Shown piece by piece: positions 8,727 to 18,023 of a stretch of DNA of 52,895 nt. Made by a program: the position numbers and the translations under genes. Under the pieces are notes generated by a model that was given only the letters and a program-made list of their open reading frames with translations, had not been told where the DNA came from and did no database searches. Numbering within the stretch: position 1 is the stretch's first letter; the number at the start of each line of letters is the position of its first letter. The stretch spans positions 70,642 through 123,536 of the forward strand of contig MSTD01000005.1 in the NCBI GenBank assembly GCA_001942045.1. The letters run 5' to 3'. This stretch comes from Mycolicibacterium porcinum (GTDB lineage: Bacteria; Actinomycetota; Actinomycetes; Mycobacteriales; Mycobacteriaceae).

Positions 8727-9188
8727 ATGAGAGGTTCACGGATGCAGCGGATTTCGATCGGCCGTCGACTGAGCCAACGCTGGATGCTTCTGGTGGCGGT
8801 GGCAGTCGTCGTGCTCGCCGGATTCACGGTGCATCGCCTGCACGGCATCTTCGCCTCCGGCGATGTGACGTCGACACCCAACGGCGCGGCGAACGAGATC
8901 GTGCCGTTCAACCCGAAGCACGTGGTCCTGGAGGTCTTCGGTCCGCCGGGCACGGTGGCAACCATCACCTACCTGGACGTCGATGCCCAACCCCAGCGCG
9001 CAGATGCTGTCGCGTTGCCGTGGTCGTACGACACCACGACCACTCAGCCGGCAGTCGCGGTGAACGTTTCCGCGCAGGGCGACAGCAACTCGATCAGCTG
9101 CCGAATCACGATCGATGACGTGGTCAAAGACGAGCGAACAGTGAACAACTTGAACGCCTTCACCTTTTGCCTGGACAAGTCCGGATGA
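8727..9188 (+). CDS. MmpS family membrane protein (accessory to MmpL)
   Basis: About 153 residues: a short basic cytoplasmic N-terminus, one transmembrane helix ([17 protein letters not shown]), then an extracytoplasmic beta-sandwich typical of MmpS ([19 protein letters not shown], a later PWSYD, and [11 protein letters not shown] with a conserved cysteine; a second cysteine sits four residues from the end). MmpS proteins partner with MmpL transporters in export of siderophores, glycolipids or drugs. ATG 8727 was chosen over the upstream in-frame start at 8676 because it places the helix near residue 20, as in MmpS4/5; ATG 8742 is the alternative. The stop overlaps the mmpL start by four bases (ATGA). 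Confidence 0.87.
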   Translation: MRGSRMQRISIGRRLSQRWMLLVAVAVVVLAGFTVHRLHGIFASGDVTSTPNGAANEIVPFNPKHVVLEVFGPPGTVATITYLDVDAQPQRADAVALPWSYDTTTTQPAVAVNVSAQGDSNSISCRITIDDVVKDERTVNNLNAFTFCLDKSG

Positions 9189-12094
9189 GCCCCAACAACG
9201 CCCCGCGGCATTCGGTTCCGGATCTGATCCGGCGATTCGCGGTGCTCATCGCACTGTTCTGGCTGGGCCTGGCGGTGGTGACGAATGTGTTCGTGCCACA
9301 GCTGGAGACCGTGGCCGAGTCGCACAATGTGTCGCTGAGCCCCCAGGACGCTCCGTCGTTGCAGGCCGCCAAGCGGATCGGCAAGGTGTTCGACGAGTTC
9401 GATTCGGACAGCTCGGCCATGATCGTCCTGGAGGGGGATGAGCCGCTCGGTGCGGACGCCCACCACTACTACGACGGCCTGATCGACAAGCTCACCCAGG
9501 ACACCAAGCACGTCCAGCACATCCAGAACTTCTGGGGCGATCCGCTGACCGCGGCCGGGTCACAGAGCGCCGACGGCAAGGCGGCCCTGGTGCAGGTGTA
9601 CCTCGCCGGCAATCAGGGTGAGTCGCTCGCCAATGAATCCGTCGACTCGGTCCGCGACATCGTCGAGGACACCCCGCCGCCCCCAGGAGTCCGGGCCTAC
9701 GTCACCGGCGCCGCACCGCTGGTCACCGACCAGTTCGAGGTGGGTCGGCACGGCACGTTGAAGACCACGCTGATCACCATCGGCGTGATCTTGGTGATGT
9801 TGTTGTCGCTCTACCGCCGGGTCACCACGGCAATCCTGGTGATCTTCACTGTGATGATCGAGTTGACCGCGTCGCGCGGTGTCGTCGCTGTACTCGCGAA
9901 CGCCGGCATCATCGAGCTGTCGACCTATTCGACCAACCTGCTGACCCTGCTGGTGATCGCCGCTGGGACCGACTACGCGATCTTCATCCTCGGGCGGTTT
10001 CACGAAGCGCGGTATGCGGGCCAAGATCGAGTCGCGGCGTTCAACACGATGTACCACGGCACCGCGCACATCATCTTGGGCTCGGGCCTGACGATCGCCG
10101 GCGCGGTGCTGTGCCTGACCTTCACCCGGCTCCCGTACTTCCAGAGCCTCGGAATCCCCGCCGGTATCGGCGTCCTCGTCGCCGTGGTGGCGGCGCTGAC
10201 CCTGGCCCCGGCACTGCTGTCCATCGGCCGTCACTTCGGCCTGTTCGAGCCCGCCCGCCCGATGCGCACCCGGGGGTGGCGTCGCATCGGCACCGCGATC
10301 GTGCGTTGGCCCGGACCCATCCTGGTGGTGACGATAGCCATCGCCCTCGTCGGCCTGCTCGCCCTGCCGAGCTACAGCACGAGCTACGACACCCGGCCCT
10401 ACATGCCCGCCCATGCCCCCGCGAATGTCGGCTACACGGCGGCCGAGCGGCACTTCTCGCAGGCCCGGCTCAATCCGGAGCTGCTGATGATCGAGGCCGA
10501 CCACGATCTCCGGAATTCCACCGACATGATCCTGCTGGAGCGCGTCGCCAAGGCGGTCTTCCACACCGACGGCATCGCGCAGGTGCAGTCCATCACCCGG
10601 CCGCTGGGCACTCCGTTGGACCACACGTCGATCCCGTTCCAGATCAGCGCCGGTAGTGCGTCGCAGATCAACAATCTGCCGTTCCAGCAGGCCCGCGGTG
10701 CCGACCTGCTCAAACAGGTGGACGTGATCAACAATTCGATCGACATCCTGCGGCAGCAGTACGCGCTACAGCAGCAGTCCGCCGCGGTCACCGACGAGCA
10801 GGCCAAGGCATTCCAGCAGACGGTGGCAACGGCGCAGAGCCTGCGCGACAAGATCGCCGACTTCGATGACCAGTTCCGCCCGCTGCGCAACTATTTCTAT
10901 TGGGAGCCACACTGTTTCGACATCCCGATGTGCGCGGCACTGCGATCGGTGTTCGACGCGCTCGACGGTATCGACGAACTGACCGATCAGCTGGCCAACG
11001 TCTCGGGCAGTATTTCCAAACTGGATGCGCTGCAGCCGAAGCTCCTTGCGCTGATCCCGCCTCAGATCGCCAGTCAGCAGACCAACCGTGACCTGACGTT
11101 GACGAACTACGCCACCACGTCGGGAATCAACGATCAGACGGAGGCGGCGCTGAAGAACGCCACCGCCCTCGGGCAGGCCTACGACGCGTCGAAAACCGAT
11201 GACTCCTTCTACCTTCCGCCGGAGGCGTTCACCAACCCGGAGTTCCTGCGGGGTCTCAAGCTTTTCCTGTCACCGGACGGCAAGGCTGCCCGCATGATCA
11301 TCACCCATGACGGGGATCCAGCCACCCCGGAAGGCATTTCGCATATCGATGCCATCCGGCACGCCGCGCAGGGCGCCGTCAAGGGCACCCCGTTGGCGGG
11401 GTCCAAGATCTACCTCGCCGGGACGGCGGCCACCTACAAGGACATTCAGGACGGCGCGAAATACGACCTGATGATCGCCGGTATCGCGGCGCTCAGCCTA
11501 ATCCTGCTGGTGATGATGTTCATCACCCGCAGCATCGTTGCGGCTGCGGTGATCGTGGGTACCGTGGCCCTGTCGTTGGGCGCCTCGTTCGGTCTCTCAG
11601 TGCTCATCTGGCAGGAGATTCTCGGCATCGAGTTGTACTGGATTGTGTTGGCATTGGCCGTGATTCTGCTGCTGGCGGTGGGCTCGGACTACAACCTCTT
11701 GCTGGTGTCGCGGTTCAAGGAGGAGATCGGCGCGGGATTGAACACCGGCATCATCCGGGCGATGGCGGGCTCGGGCGCCGTGGTCACCTCGGCGGGTTTG
11801 GTGTTCGCGGCCACCATGGCCTCGTTCGTGTTCGCCGATCTACGGGTGCTCGGTCAGATCGGCACCACGATCGCGCTAGGCCTGCTGTTCGACACGCTCA
11901 TCGTGCGCTCGTTCATGACGCCGGCGATCGCCACACTGCTCGGCCGCTGGTTCTGGTGGCCACTTCGGGTCCGTCCCCGGCCGGCCAGCCAGATGCTGCG
12001 GCCCTACGGCACGCGGGCATCGGTGCGTCAGCTGCTGCTCTGGGAGGACGGTGATCCGGTCGCCGGATCGTCACGACCCTCGGGTTCTGCCTAG
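9185..12094 (+). CDS. MmpL family RND transporter (MmpL4/5-like)
   Basis: About 969 residues, translationally coupled to mmpS through an ATGA overlap. The RND layout is clear: a first helix ([20 protein letters not shown]), a large periplasmic loop, six clustered helices with [16 protein letters not shown], a second large loop, then helices with [16 protein letters not shown]. The two Asp-Tyr pairs are the MmpL proton-relay residues. The second loop includes a long coiled-coil stretch (about residues 510-680) and a CFDIPMC cysteine pair, as in cluster I MmpL4/5 proteins that pair with MmpS. Likely exports a lipid or siderophore using the proton gradient; substrate cannot be read from sequence. 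The last four bases overlap the convergent membrane-protein gene. Confidence 0.92.
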   Translation: MSPNNAPRHSVPDLIRRFAVLIALFWLGLAVVTNVFVPQLETVAESHNVSLSPQDAPSLQAAKRIGKVFDEFDSDSSAMIVLEGDEPLGADAHHYYDGLIDKLTQDTKHVQHIQNFWGDPLTAAGSQSADGKAALVQVYLAGNQGESLANESVDSVRDIVEDTPPPPGVRAYVTGAAPLVTDQFEVGRHGTLKTTLITIGVILVMLLSLYRRVTTAILVIFTVMIELTASRGVVAVLANAGIIELSTYSTNLLTLLVIAAGTDYAIFILGRFHEARYAGQDRVAAFNTMYHGTAHIILGSGLTIAGAVLCLTFTRLPYFQSLGIPAGIGVLVAVVAALTLAPALLSIGRHFGLFEPARPMRTRGWRRIGTAIVRWPGPILVVTIAIALVGLLALPSYSTSYDTRPYMPAHAPANVGYTAAERHFSQARLNPELLMIEADHDLRNSTDMILLERVAKAVFHTDGIAQVQSITRPLGTPLDHTSIPFQISAGSASQINNLPFQQARGADLLKQVDVINNSIDILRQQYALQQQSAAVTDEQAKAFQQTVATAQSLRDKIADFDDQFRPLRNYFYWEPHCFDIPMCAALRSVFDALDGIDELTDQLANVSGSISKLDALQPKLLALIPPQIASQQTNRDLTLTNYATTSGINDQTEAALKNATALGQAYDASKTDDSFYLPPEAFTNPEFLRGLKLFLSPDGKAARMIITHDGDPATPEGISHIDAIRHAAQGAVKGTPLAGSKIYLAGTAATYKDIQDGAKYDLMIAGIAALSLILLVMMFITRSIVAAAVIVGTVALSLGASFGLSVLIWQEILGIELYWIVLALAVILLLAVGSDYNLLLVSRFKEEIGAGLNTGIIRAMAGSGAVVTSAGLVFAATMASFVFADLRVLGQIGTTIALGLLFDTLIVRSFMTPAIATLLGRWFWWPLRVRPRPASQMLRPYGTRASVRQLLLWEDGDPVAGSSRPSGSA

Positions 12095-12540
12095 ACCGCG
12101 GGTTCGGTGACCGGCACGTCCCGTAGGTTTGCCTTCAAGCGGGCCACCCGGTGTAGCTGTGCGGCCATGTTCATCGACGTCAGCATCGGAATTCCGCCGA
12201 TGAAGGTGCGGAAGGAGGGATGGCCGCCGTCCAGATGGAGCATGAACAGGCAACCGACCACGTAGAAGAAGCCCATGGTGAACAGGGCTGCGGGAATGGC
12301 GTAGGCGAGCGGTGAGCGCGCGTCGTCCACCAGTTCGGTCGCGTAGTCGACCTCGTCTTGCGACATCGGTTCGCGCTTGCGGAGCTTGGCCAGCACCGCC
12401 TTGTGGGCGCCCACCTTCTCGCCCAATGGATGGGACGTCCGCCGCTCCATCCGCCCGATGTAGACGAATACGCCTGTGGCAAAGACGATTTCCAGTACAG
12501 CGGCAAGGACGGTGAGATCACCCCATGGGCCGAGATTCAC
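12091..12540 (-). CDS. Small integral membrane protein, unknown function
   Basis: 149 residues, not assigned to a named family. Three hydrophobic segments can be seen: [21 protein letters not shown] at residues 9-29, [21 protein letters not shown] at about 80-100, and a weaker one at [17 protein letters not shown] charged cytoplasmic-looking stretch (residues 31-72, rich in Lys, Arg, Glu) separates the first two. The starting ATG sits at 12538-12540. It converges with mmpL, overlapping its last four bases, so it is probably not part of the mmpS-mmpL operon. Confidence 0.6.
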   Translation of the reverse strand: MNLGPWGDLTVLAAVLEIVFATGVFVYIGRMERRTSHPLGEKVGAHKAVLAKLRKREPMSQDEVDYATELVDDARSPLAYAIPAALFTMGFFYVVGCLFMLHLDGGHPSFRTFIGGIPMLTSMNMAAQLHRVARLKANLRDVPVTEPAV

Positions 12541-12611
12541 CCCTGAAACGCTACCCGTTCTGAGTATTCTCGTCGGCGCTCACAGGAACCGGGCAGGAAC
12601 CTCGAAGCAGA

Positions 12612-13637
12612 TCAGCTGAAGCGGACGTTCATGGTCGCCAGCCCGAAGATCTTCTTGCCGTCGGACTTCGCGGCCACGATGACGACACCGCTGCGGGTCT
12701 CCGGGTCCAGCGACTTGATCTTGCCGCTGAACTCGATGTCGGCGCCTTCCTTGGCGGACACGATGGCCGGCTGGGACAGTCGCACCGCGTAGCGGGTGAC
12801 CGCGCCGGGGTCGCCCGTCCAGGTGGAGACGAATCCGGCGCCCAGACCCATGGTCAGCATGCCGTGGGCGATCACGTCGGGGAGCCCGGCGAGCTTGGCG
12901 ATCTCCTCGTCCCAGTGGATCGGGTTGGCGTCGCCGGCCACGCCGGCGTAGTTCACCAGGTCACCGCGGGACAGGCGGGTGTGGTGCACGCCGAGTTCGT
13001 CGCCGACCTTCACGTCGTCGAAGGACGGCGTGCCCGGTGTGCGGGTCATACCGCCGTCGGCAATCCGGACCTCTTCCTCGGGGCGCACCGTCTTCACGTA
13101 CTCGTCGTCGCCGACGCCGAAGATGTCGACGTCGTGCATCATCGCGCGCTGCACGGCGGTCTTGATCTCGGGATTGAGATCCTCGGCTGTCACGCCGACG
13201 ACGGTGGTGTGCAGTGTGTGCACCCGTTCCCCGGCCCGGTCCGTGAAGGTATTGGTGACGGTGATCATGTCGCGCCCGGCGATCCGGCGTACCGACGTCA
13301 ACTCGATGTCGATCTTCAGCTCGTCGCCGGCGACGATCGGGCGGTGCTGCTCGAAGACCTCTTCGGTCTGCAGGTAGGTGTCGTACCCGACGACCACCGA
13401 CTCGAACATGCGCCGGTTACACGCCATGGCCGGGGTCGAGGTGAAGGTCAGCGGCGCGACCAGGCCGGAATAGCCGAGCTTCGCGGCGGCGTCGACGTCC
13501 CAGTGTGCGGGGTGATAGTCCTGCACGGCCCGGGCGTACTCACGTACCTTCTCGCGGCCGACCAGGTAGAGGCTGTCCGCCTCGTAATAGTGGCCGACGC
13601 GGGCTTCGAGCGCCGTTGCTTCTGGTGCTGCGGTCAT
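12612..13637 (-). CDS. Fused HadA-HadB-like double-hotdog (3R)-hydroxyacyl dehydratase
   Basis: 341 residues with two hotdog halves in one chain. Residues about 8-150 resemble HadA (REKVREYARAVQDYHPAHW, then LGYSGLVAPLTF, RPIVAGDEL). Residues about 205-341 resemble HadB (SRGDLVNYAGVAGDANPIHW, with the MaoC catalytic Asp/His, then IAHGMLTMGLGAGF, WTGDPGAV, GKIKSLDPETRS). In M. tuberculosis HadA and HadB are separate subunits dehydrating hydroxyacyl-ACP in mycolate elongation; here one polypeptide could form the whole dimer. ATG 13637 is preferred over an upstream start at 13688 because homology begins there. A standalone enoyl-CoA hydratase role is the main alternative. Monocistronic. Confidence 0.85.
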   Translation of the reverse strand: MTAAPEATALEARVGHYYEADSLYLVGREKVREYARAVQDYHPAHWDVDAAAKLGYSGLVAPLTFTSTPAMACNRRMFESVVVGYDTYLQTEEVFEQHRPIVAGDELKIDIELTSVRRIAGRDMITVTNTFTDRAGERVHTLHTTVVGVTAEDLNPEIKTAVQRAMMHDVDIFGVGDDEYVKTVRPEEEVRIADGGMTRTPGTPSFDDVKVGDELGVHHTRLSRGDLVNYAGVAGDANPIHWDEEIAKLAGLPDVIAHGMLTMGLGAGFVSTWTGDPGAVTRYAVRLSQPAIVSAKEGADIEFSGKIKSLDPETRSGVVIVAAKSDGKKIFGLATMNVRFS

Positions 13638-13727
13638 GAATCTGCTCAACTTTTCTATCGGCCTGTTCGCTGAAGCCGACGCAAGCACAGTAACGTCTGG
13701 CCGCCGCTCGGCGTAAAACCGGCGGAT

Positions 13728-14957
13728 ATGGTGCGTACCATGCCGGGCCTCAGCAACGCCGAGATCGTCTCCGCCTACGCGGCTCAGTTCAACAAGTCAG
13801 CGCTCAACGGACACTCCGTGGCGTCACCCCTCGGCCTGTGGCTGGTACTGGCGTTGGTCGGGCCGGCCACGTCGGGAGAGTCCCGGCGCGAGCTCGAGGC
13901 GGTGCTCGGCACGACCGTCGACGATGCCGCCGCCCGGGCCGTCGACCTGCTGAGCGATCCGCACCCCGCAGTATCCGCTTTGGCCGCGGTGTGGGACCGC
14001 AGGCTCGGGCCGGCGTTCGATGACTGGGTGCGAAGGCTGCCCGGCGTCGTGGAGCGGGGTCCGGTGCCGGATCAGGCGCAGGCCGATGCCTGGGCGCGGG
14101 GTCGCACCAACGGGCTGATCGACAAGTTCCCGCTCCAACTCGACGAATTGACCAGGCTGGTGCTTGCCTCCGCGCTTGCCACCGACATCGGCTGGTCGCA
14201 ACCGCTGGGCACCACCAAGGAGCTGGGCGGGGTGTTCGGCGCCGCGATCGACACGGGGTTGGAGCTCGGTGGGGCAATTCAGCTGGTGGTCGACACCGAC
14301 GCCGCTGGGCTGGTCGCGGTCGCCGCGCCGCCCTCGTCATCGGCGCTCGATGTGTTCAGCGTGATCGCCGCACCCGAGGTGGCTCCCCACGATGTCGACG
14401 TCGCCGCGCATCAGGTGGCGGCAATGTTGCGAGGGGACGAGAGCGCGGCGCGCCGAATCCCGATCGAGGATCTGGTCGACGGGCATGCGTGGAGCGTGAC
14501 GGAACGGCGCGTACAGCGGGTCGGAGGCCCGGACGTGCAGGCCGAGTGGTTCAGCTACCTGCCGGCGTGGTCGGCGACGAGTGACCACGACCTCAAGAAC
14601 GCACCCGGCATTGCCCCGGTGTTCGACGCCCTGACCGGCTTCGCGAGGCCGGAGGATCTGCCGGTGGAGTTCAGCGCCAGGCAGTCGGCCGTCGCGTCCT
14701 ATACGAGGGAAGGGTTCAAGGCGGCGGCGGTGACGGCGATCGGCATGGTCGCCGGATCAATGCCGCAATTTCGTGAGGTGCTGGTGCGCCGGATCGAGGT
14801 CCGCTTCAACCGCCCGTTCGCGGTCCTGGCCTGTGCGAGTCGCCAGGATGGGCCGCAGTTTTGGCGGGGAGTGCCGGTGTTCAGCGCCTGGGTCACCGAG
14901 CCACAGGACACCGTCAGCGAGGAGGCCGGTCCGCCGCGGCCAGCCGCTGCTCGATGA
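13728..14957 (+). CDS. Serpin-family protease-inhibitor-like protein
   Basis: 409 residues with serpin landmarks: N-terminal SVASPLGLWLVLALVGPATSG (helix B region), RTNGLIDKFP and LTRLVLASALATDIGW (helix F/strand 3A region), a hinge-like REGFKAAAVTAIGM before a short reactive loop, and a terminal VRFNRPFAVLACA ... GVPVFSAWVTEP matching strands 4B/5B. The alanine-rich hinge suggests the loop could insert, as in inhibitory serpins, but the loop is short, so target and inhibitory capacity are uncertain. No signal peptide is seen, suggesting a cytoplasmic protein. Start may be ATG 13728 or ATG 13740. The 3' end overlaps the convergent padR gene by 44 bases. Confidence 0.75.
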   Translation: MVRTMPGLSNAEIVSAYAAQFNKSALNGHSVASPLGLWLVLALVGPATSGESRRELEAVLGTTVDDAAARAVDLLSDPHPAVSALAAVWDRRLGPAFDDWVRRLPGVVERGPVPDQAQADAWARGRTNGLIDKFPLQLDELTRLVLASALATDIGWSQPLGTTKELGGVFGAAIDTGLELGGAIQLVVDTDAAGLVAVAAPPSSSALDVFSVIAAPEVAPHDVDVAAHQVAAMLRGDESAARRIPIEDLVDGHAWSVTERRVQRVGGPDVQAEWFSYLPAWSATSDHDLKNAPGIAPVFDALTGFARPEDLPVEFSARQSAVASYTREGFKAAAVTAIGMVAGSMPQFREVLVRRIEVRFNRPFAVLACASRQDGPQFWRGVPVFSAWVTEPQDTVSEEAGPPRPAAAR

Positions 14958-15489
14958 CAGCCAGTGCCCGGCCGGCCCAGTCGACGTTCTCTTGTTCGAA
15001 CCGGATTCCGCGCAGCAAGGTCAGGTACGGGCCGATCCGGTCCGCTTCGGCCAGGTAGACGTCTTCGGTCCGTCCGGCCAGGAGGTGGTCTTGCGTGCGC
15101 CGGTAACGCGCGAGTTTGGCGGTGGCCCACTGCAGACGTTCGGACAGCGCGTCGCGGACCGCCTCGATGTTGCCGGAGTCCACCGCCTGGATCTGGACCA
15201 GAAGGTCCTCGCGAATCGCCCCGGGTTTCGGCGGCGTCTCGGTGAACTCGAGCAGCGCCTGCCGGCCCTGGTCGGTCAGTGAATACAGGCGCTTGTTCGG
15301 CCGCCGGTCCTGTTCGACGAGTCGCGCGGCGATGAGCCCGTCGGCGGCCATCCGGTCCAGTTCCCGGTAGAGCTGCTGGGGTGTCGCCATCCAGAAGTTG
15401 GCGACGGACGCGTCGAACCCTTTGGCCAGGTCATAGCCCGATGCCTCGCCGTCCAGAAGGGCGGCAAGGACTGCGTCTCGTAGCGCCAT
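14914..15489 (-). CDS. PadR-family transcriptional regulator
   Basis: 191 residues. The N-terminal winged helix-turn-helix is typical PadR (LRDAVLAALLDGEASGYDLAK, ATPQQLYRELDRMAADGLI, then NKRLYSLTDQGRQALLEF). The C-terminal half (about 95-185) is the long helical Vir-type dimerisation region. PadR proteins usually repress genes next door and release on binding a small aromatic or stress ligand. The gene is divergent from the SnoaL-like gene at 15590, with a perfect palindrome in the shared 100-base intergenic region, making that gene and itself the likely targets. Confidence 0.87.
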   Translation of the reverse strand: MALRDAVLAALLDGEASGYDLAKGFDASVANFWMATPQQLYRELDRMAADGLIAARLVEQDRRPNKRLYSLTDQGRQALLEFTETPPKPGAIREDLLVQIQAVDSGNIEAVRDALSERLQWATAKLARYRRTQDHLLAGRTEDVYLAEADRIGPYLTLLRGIRFEQENVDWAGRALAVIEQRLAAADRPPR

Positions 15490-15510
15490 GGGCCGATGCT
15501 AGCAGCGAAG

Positions 15511-15555
15511 TGATTAATCAAAATGTTGACTATAGGAACGGGCCCGGCCTAGCAT
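15511..15555 (+). promoter_or_regulatory. PadR-linked operator and promoter for the SnoaL-like gene
   Basis: TGATTAATCA at 15511-15520 is a perfect 10-base palindrome. It abuts a good promoter: TTGACT (-35, 15526-15531), 18-base spacer, TAGCAT (-10, 15550-15555). The start codon at 15590 follows after a GGAGG RBS at 15581-15585. The palindrome is the best candidate binding site for the divergent PadR protein. Confidence 0.5.
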
Positions 15556-15589
15556 CGCGCTGTCGATGAATGTGGGTGATGGAGGTCCG

Positions 15590-16006
15590 ATGCATCCGTT
15601 CCGGAAGGCCGTGGAGGCCCGTGACGAGGCCGCAATGGAGGCATTGCTGGCCGACAATGTCGTGTTCACCAGCCCCGTGGCGTTCAAGCCGTATCCGGGC
15701 AAGCCGATCACCGCGGCGATCCTGCGTGGGGTCATGCGGGTGTTCAAGGACTTCCGCTACATCCGCGAGATCGCCGATGCCGAAGGCCATGACCACGCGC
15801 TGGTCTTCGAGGCCACCGTGGACGGCAAGAAGATCACCGGATGCGATTTTCTGCACCACGATGCCGACGGCAATATCGACGACTTCATGGTGATGGTCCG
15901 GCCACTGTCCGGTGCGACCGCCCTGGCCGAAGCGATGGCCGCACAGTTCGAACAGATCAAACAGGAAGCCGCGGAACAGATTCAGCGAGAATCCGCTACT
16001 GCTTGA
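15590..16006 (+). CDS. SnoaL/NTF2-like small protein
   Basis: 138 residues starting at ATG 15590, chosen because GGAGG sits five bases upstream. The pattern is the SnoaL/NTF2-like cone-shaped barrel: an N-terminal helix (FRKAVEARDEAAMEALLADNV), then VFTSPVAFKPYPGK, ALVFEATVDGKKITGCDFL, and DADGNIDDFMVMVRP. A C-terminal amphipathic helix rich in Gln and Glu follows. The family includes small isomerases and ligand-binding proteins; no catalytic set is certain. Expression is probably controlled by the divergent PadR. The stop codon directly abuts that of the convergent lipase gene. Confidence 0.75.
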   Translation: MHPFRKAVEARDEAAMEALLADNVVFTSPVAFKPYPGKPITAAILRGVMRVFKDFRYIREIADAEGHDHALVFEATVDGKKITGCDFLHHDADGNIDDFMVMVRPLSGATALAEAMAAQFEQIKQEAAEQIQRESATA

Positions 16007-17836
16007 TCAGGGCCTGATCAGCGTTCCCGCATCTGACGCCGCCTTCTGCAGCTCCGGAATCGTCATGTCGGCGTAGTCGGCGTTCACCGGTCCCGACGCA
16101 TTTCCCAGCCACGGCACGACGCCGGGGTCCGGGTCGACACCCAGGTGATAGGCCTGGATACCGGGCAGGTGGTACTGCAAGAAGTTGACCAGGATGTCGA
16201 CGACGAAGATGGCTCCGCCGATCGGTCCGGCGTCCAACAGTGCCGCCGAGTTCATCAGCGGGATGGCGGCGTCGGGGTTGCCGATCATCACGATCGACCC
16301 GTAATGCGGCTTGGTTCCGCCACCCGGCACGTATTCCGGCATGAACGGCTGTAGGCCGGGCAGATCGGTGGAGAAGTAGGCCGCGGTGTCGCCATAGGTC
16401 AGGACGTTGACGAACCCGGAGTCGGCGCCGTTGCCCGGCACCGTGCTGTTGAGGCCGGGGCTCTCAAAACCGATGCCGCCCACGCCCGTTTGCTGCGCCA
16501 CGTATGCGGCCTCCCAGCCACCGAGTGAGTGGCCGGTGACGAAGATGTCTTCCTTGCGGTAGCCCTGCTCGATGGCGGCGGCCTCCACCTCCTGCTCGAA
16601 GTCCACCGCATCGGTGAAGGCCTGCGGGGTGGTGTCGGTGAAGATCACCTGCGTGTCGGTCACCACCTGGGAGATCGCGATCAGCGGATTGTGCAGCAGA
16701 TTGGTTCCGCCCGTCGTGCCCTGGTAGGCGATGATGATCTGGCCGTCCGGCGTCACCCATGCCTTGCCGGACATGCCGGTCAGCACGTTGGTGGATTCCA
16801 TCTGCTTGCCGTCGACCACGAACGGTTTCAGGTCGCCCGGGGTGCCGCCCCAGACGTATGCGGCCGTCGCGGCGTTGAGGAACTGCGACACCGTCGGGGT
16901 CTTACCGGTGGTGGGCCCGTTGTAGACCATCGTCGGCGGCACCGGTTGTACGGCAGGCGTTTTGGTCAGGCCCAGCTGCCCTTCGATCTCGCGGAACGCC
17001 GCGAAGAGGGCATTGTTGATCGGGGCCAAGTCGATCGGGCTCTTCGGCCCGTTGGCCGAGACGGTGATGTCGAGCACCTGCAGCACCGTGTTGACGATGC
17101 GGCCGGGCAGCTCGGCGATCTTGGCGATCGGCGACAGCGGCTCCGGTGGTTCCGGGGTCGTCTTGGTGGTGCTGGATACCGCGGCGACTTTGGCGGTGAG
17201 CGGGACGGTGCTCACCGCGGACTTCGGAGCGGACTGGAAGACGGCGGTGATCCGCGGCAGTGCGGTCTTGTACGCCGGCAGGTCGGCCTTGCCGGTCGCC
17301 GCCGAGATCGCGGAACGGATCTCCTCGGGTTCGGGTGCCGTCGGCGGGGCGAGGGCTACCAGGCGCTTCGCCGCGGTGCGGGGAGTGAAGTCGGACTTGG
17401 CCAGTCGCGTGCCGTCGGCCCGCAGGGGCGCGGTGGGTCTGATGTCGCGGAGCTTCCCGCGAAGTATGCCAGCGAGCGACTCCTGCTGCGGCACCGCCGA
17501 ATTCGGCGGTGTAGCGGTCGAATTGTCGTTCTCGTCCGAGGCCGGGCCACCAGCCGCCTTATCGGTGGGGTCGGACGCAGTGGTCTTCGTGGCTGCCGAA
17601 GGCCGCTTCGGCCGGACGCCACGCCGGTCGGTCGGCTTCTTGGGCCCGTGGCCGGCTCCCGCGTTCGACTGACCCGCTGAGCTGGACGATGTCGACGAAC
17701 CTGTCGCGCCGGGGTCGGCCCACGCCACTGGGTGAGCACTGGCTCCCGCGAGGCCGAGGCCGATGGCCACCACCGACAGGCCGTAGCGCAGCGGCAGATG
17801 TCTGGCGTTCTCCGGGCAGCGCGCACTGTTCACCAT
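16007..17836 (-). CDS. Exported lipase/esterase with long disordered N-terminal region
   Basis: 609 residues. ATG 17836 was chosen because AGGGGG lies nine bases upstream and a Sec signal follows at once (YGLSVVAIGLGLAGASAHPVAWA). Residues about 40-290 are Ser/Pro/Lys/Thr-rich and low in complexity. The C-terminal 300 residues are an alpha/beta-hydrolase of the lipase class: IIIAYQGTTGG for the oxyanion strand, the nucleophile elbow GHSLGGW at about 435, and a late histidine in YHLGVDPDP. The protein probably hydrolyses lipids or esters at the cell surface; substrate unknown. The linker may cross the cell wall. A perfect 18-base palindrome lies about 90 bases upstream of the start. Confidence 0.8.
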   Translation of the reverse strand: MVNSARCPENARHLPLRYGLSVVAIGLGLAGASAHPVAWADPGATGSSTSSSSAGQSNAGAGHGPKKPTDRRGVRPKRPSAATKTTASDPTDKAAGGPASDENDNSTATPPNSAVPQQESLAGILRGKLRDIRPTAPLRADGTRLAKSDFTPRTAAKRLVALAPPTAPEPEEIRSAISAATGKADLPAYKTALPRITAVFQSAPKSAVSTVPLTAKVAAVSSTTKTTPEPPEPLSPIAKIAELPGRIVNTVLQVLDITVSANGPKSPIDLAPINNALFAAFREIEGQLGLTKTPAVQPVPPTMVYNGPTTGKTPTVSQFLNAATAAYVWGGTPGDLKPFVVDGKQMESTNVLTGMSGKAWVTPDGQIIIAYQGTTGGTNLLHNPLIAISQVVTDTQVIFTDTTPQAFTDAVDFEQEVEAAAIEQGYRKEDIFVTGHSLGGWEAAYVAQQTGVGGIGFESPGLNSTVPGNGADSGFVNVLTYGDTAAYFSTDLPGLQPFMPEYVPGGGTKPHYGSIVMIGNPDAAIPLMNSAALLDAGPIGGAIFVVDILVNFLQYHLPGIQAYHLGVDPDPGVVPWLGNASGPVNADYADMTIPELQKAASDAGTLIRP

Positions 17837-17927
17837 TACCGATGTCCCCCTTGACATTCCGCGATGATGTCCGGATCTGCCGGTGGCGGGAATGCCAGCC
17901 GTGGCGAACACACGCCGGCTCAATATA

Positions 17928-17945
17928 TGACATCGATCGATGTCA
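17928..17945 (-). promoter_or_regulatory. 18-base perfect palindrome upstream of the lipase gene
   Basis: TGACATCGA followed directly by TCGATGTCA. Read on the minus strand it runs into TATATT (revcomp of 17922-17927), a plausible -10 box for the lipase gene, with a leader of about 75 bases. A repressor bound here would block that promoter. The regulator is not obvious in the neighbourhood. Confidence 0.45.
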
Positions 17946-18023
17946 GCATGGCGTTTTGGAAGCCAGGGTGCCGAGGCGCGAAACCGACGTGCAGCTTCTC
18001 CTGCGGGTCGGCGGTCTACCGGC

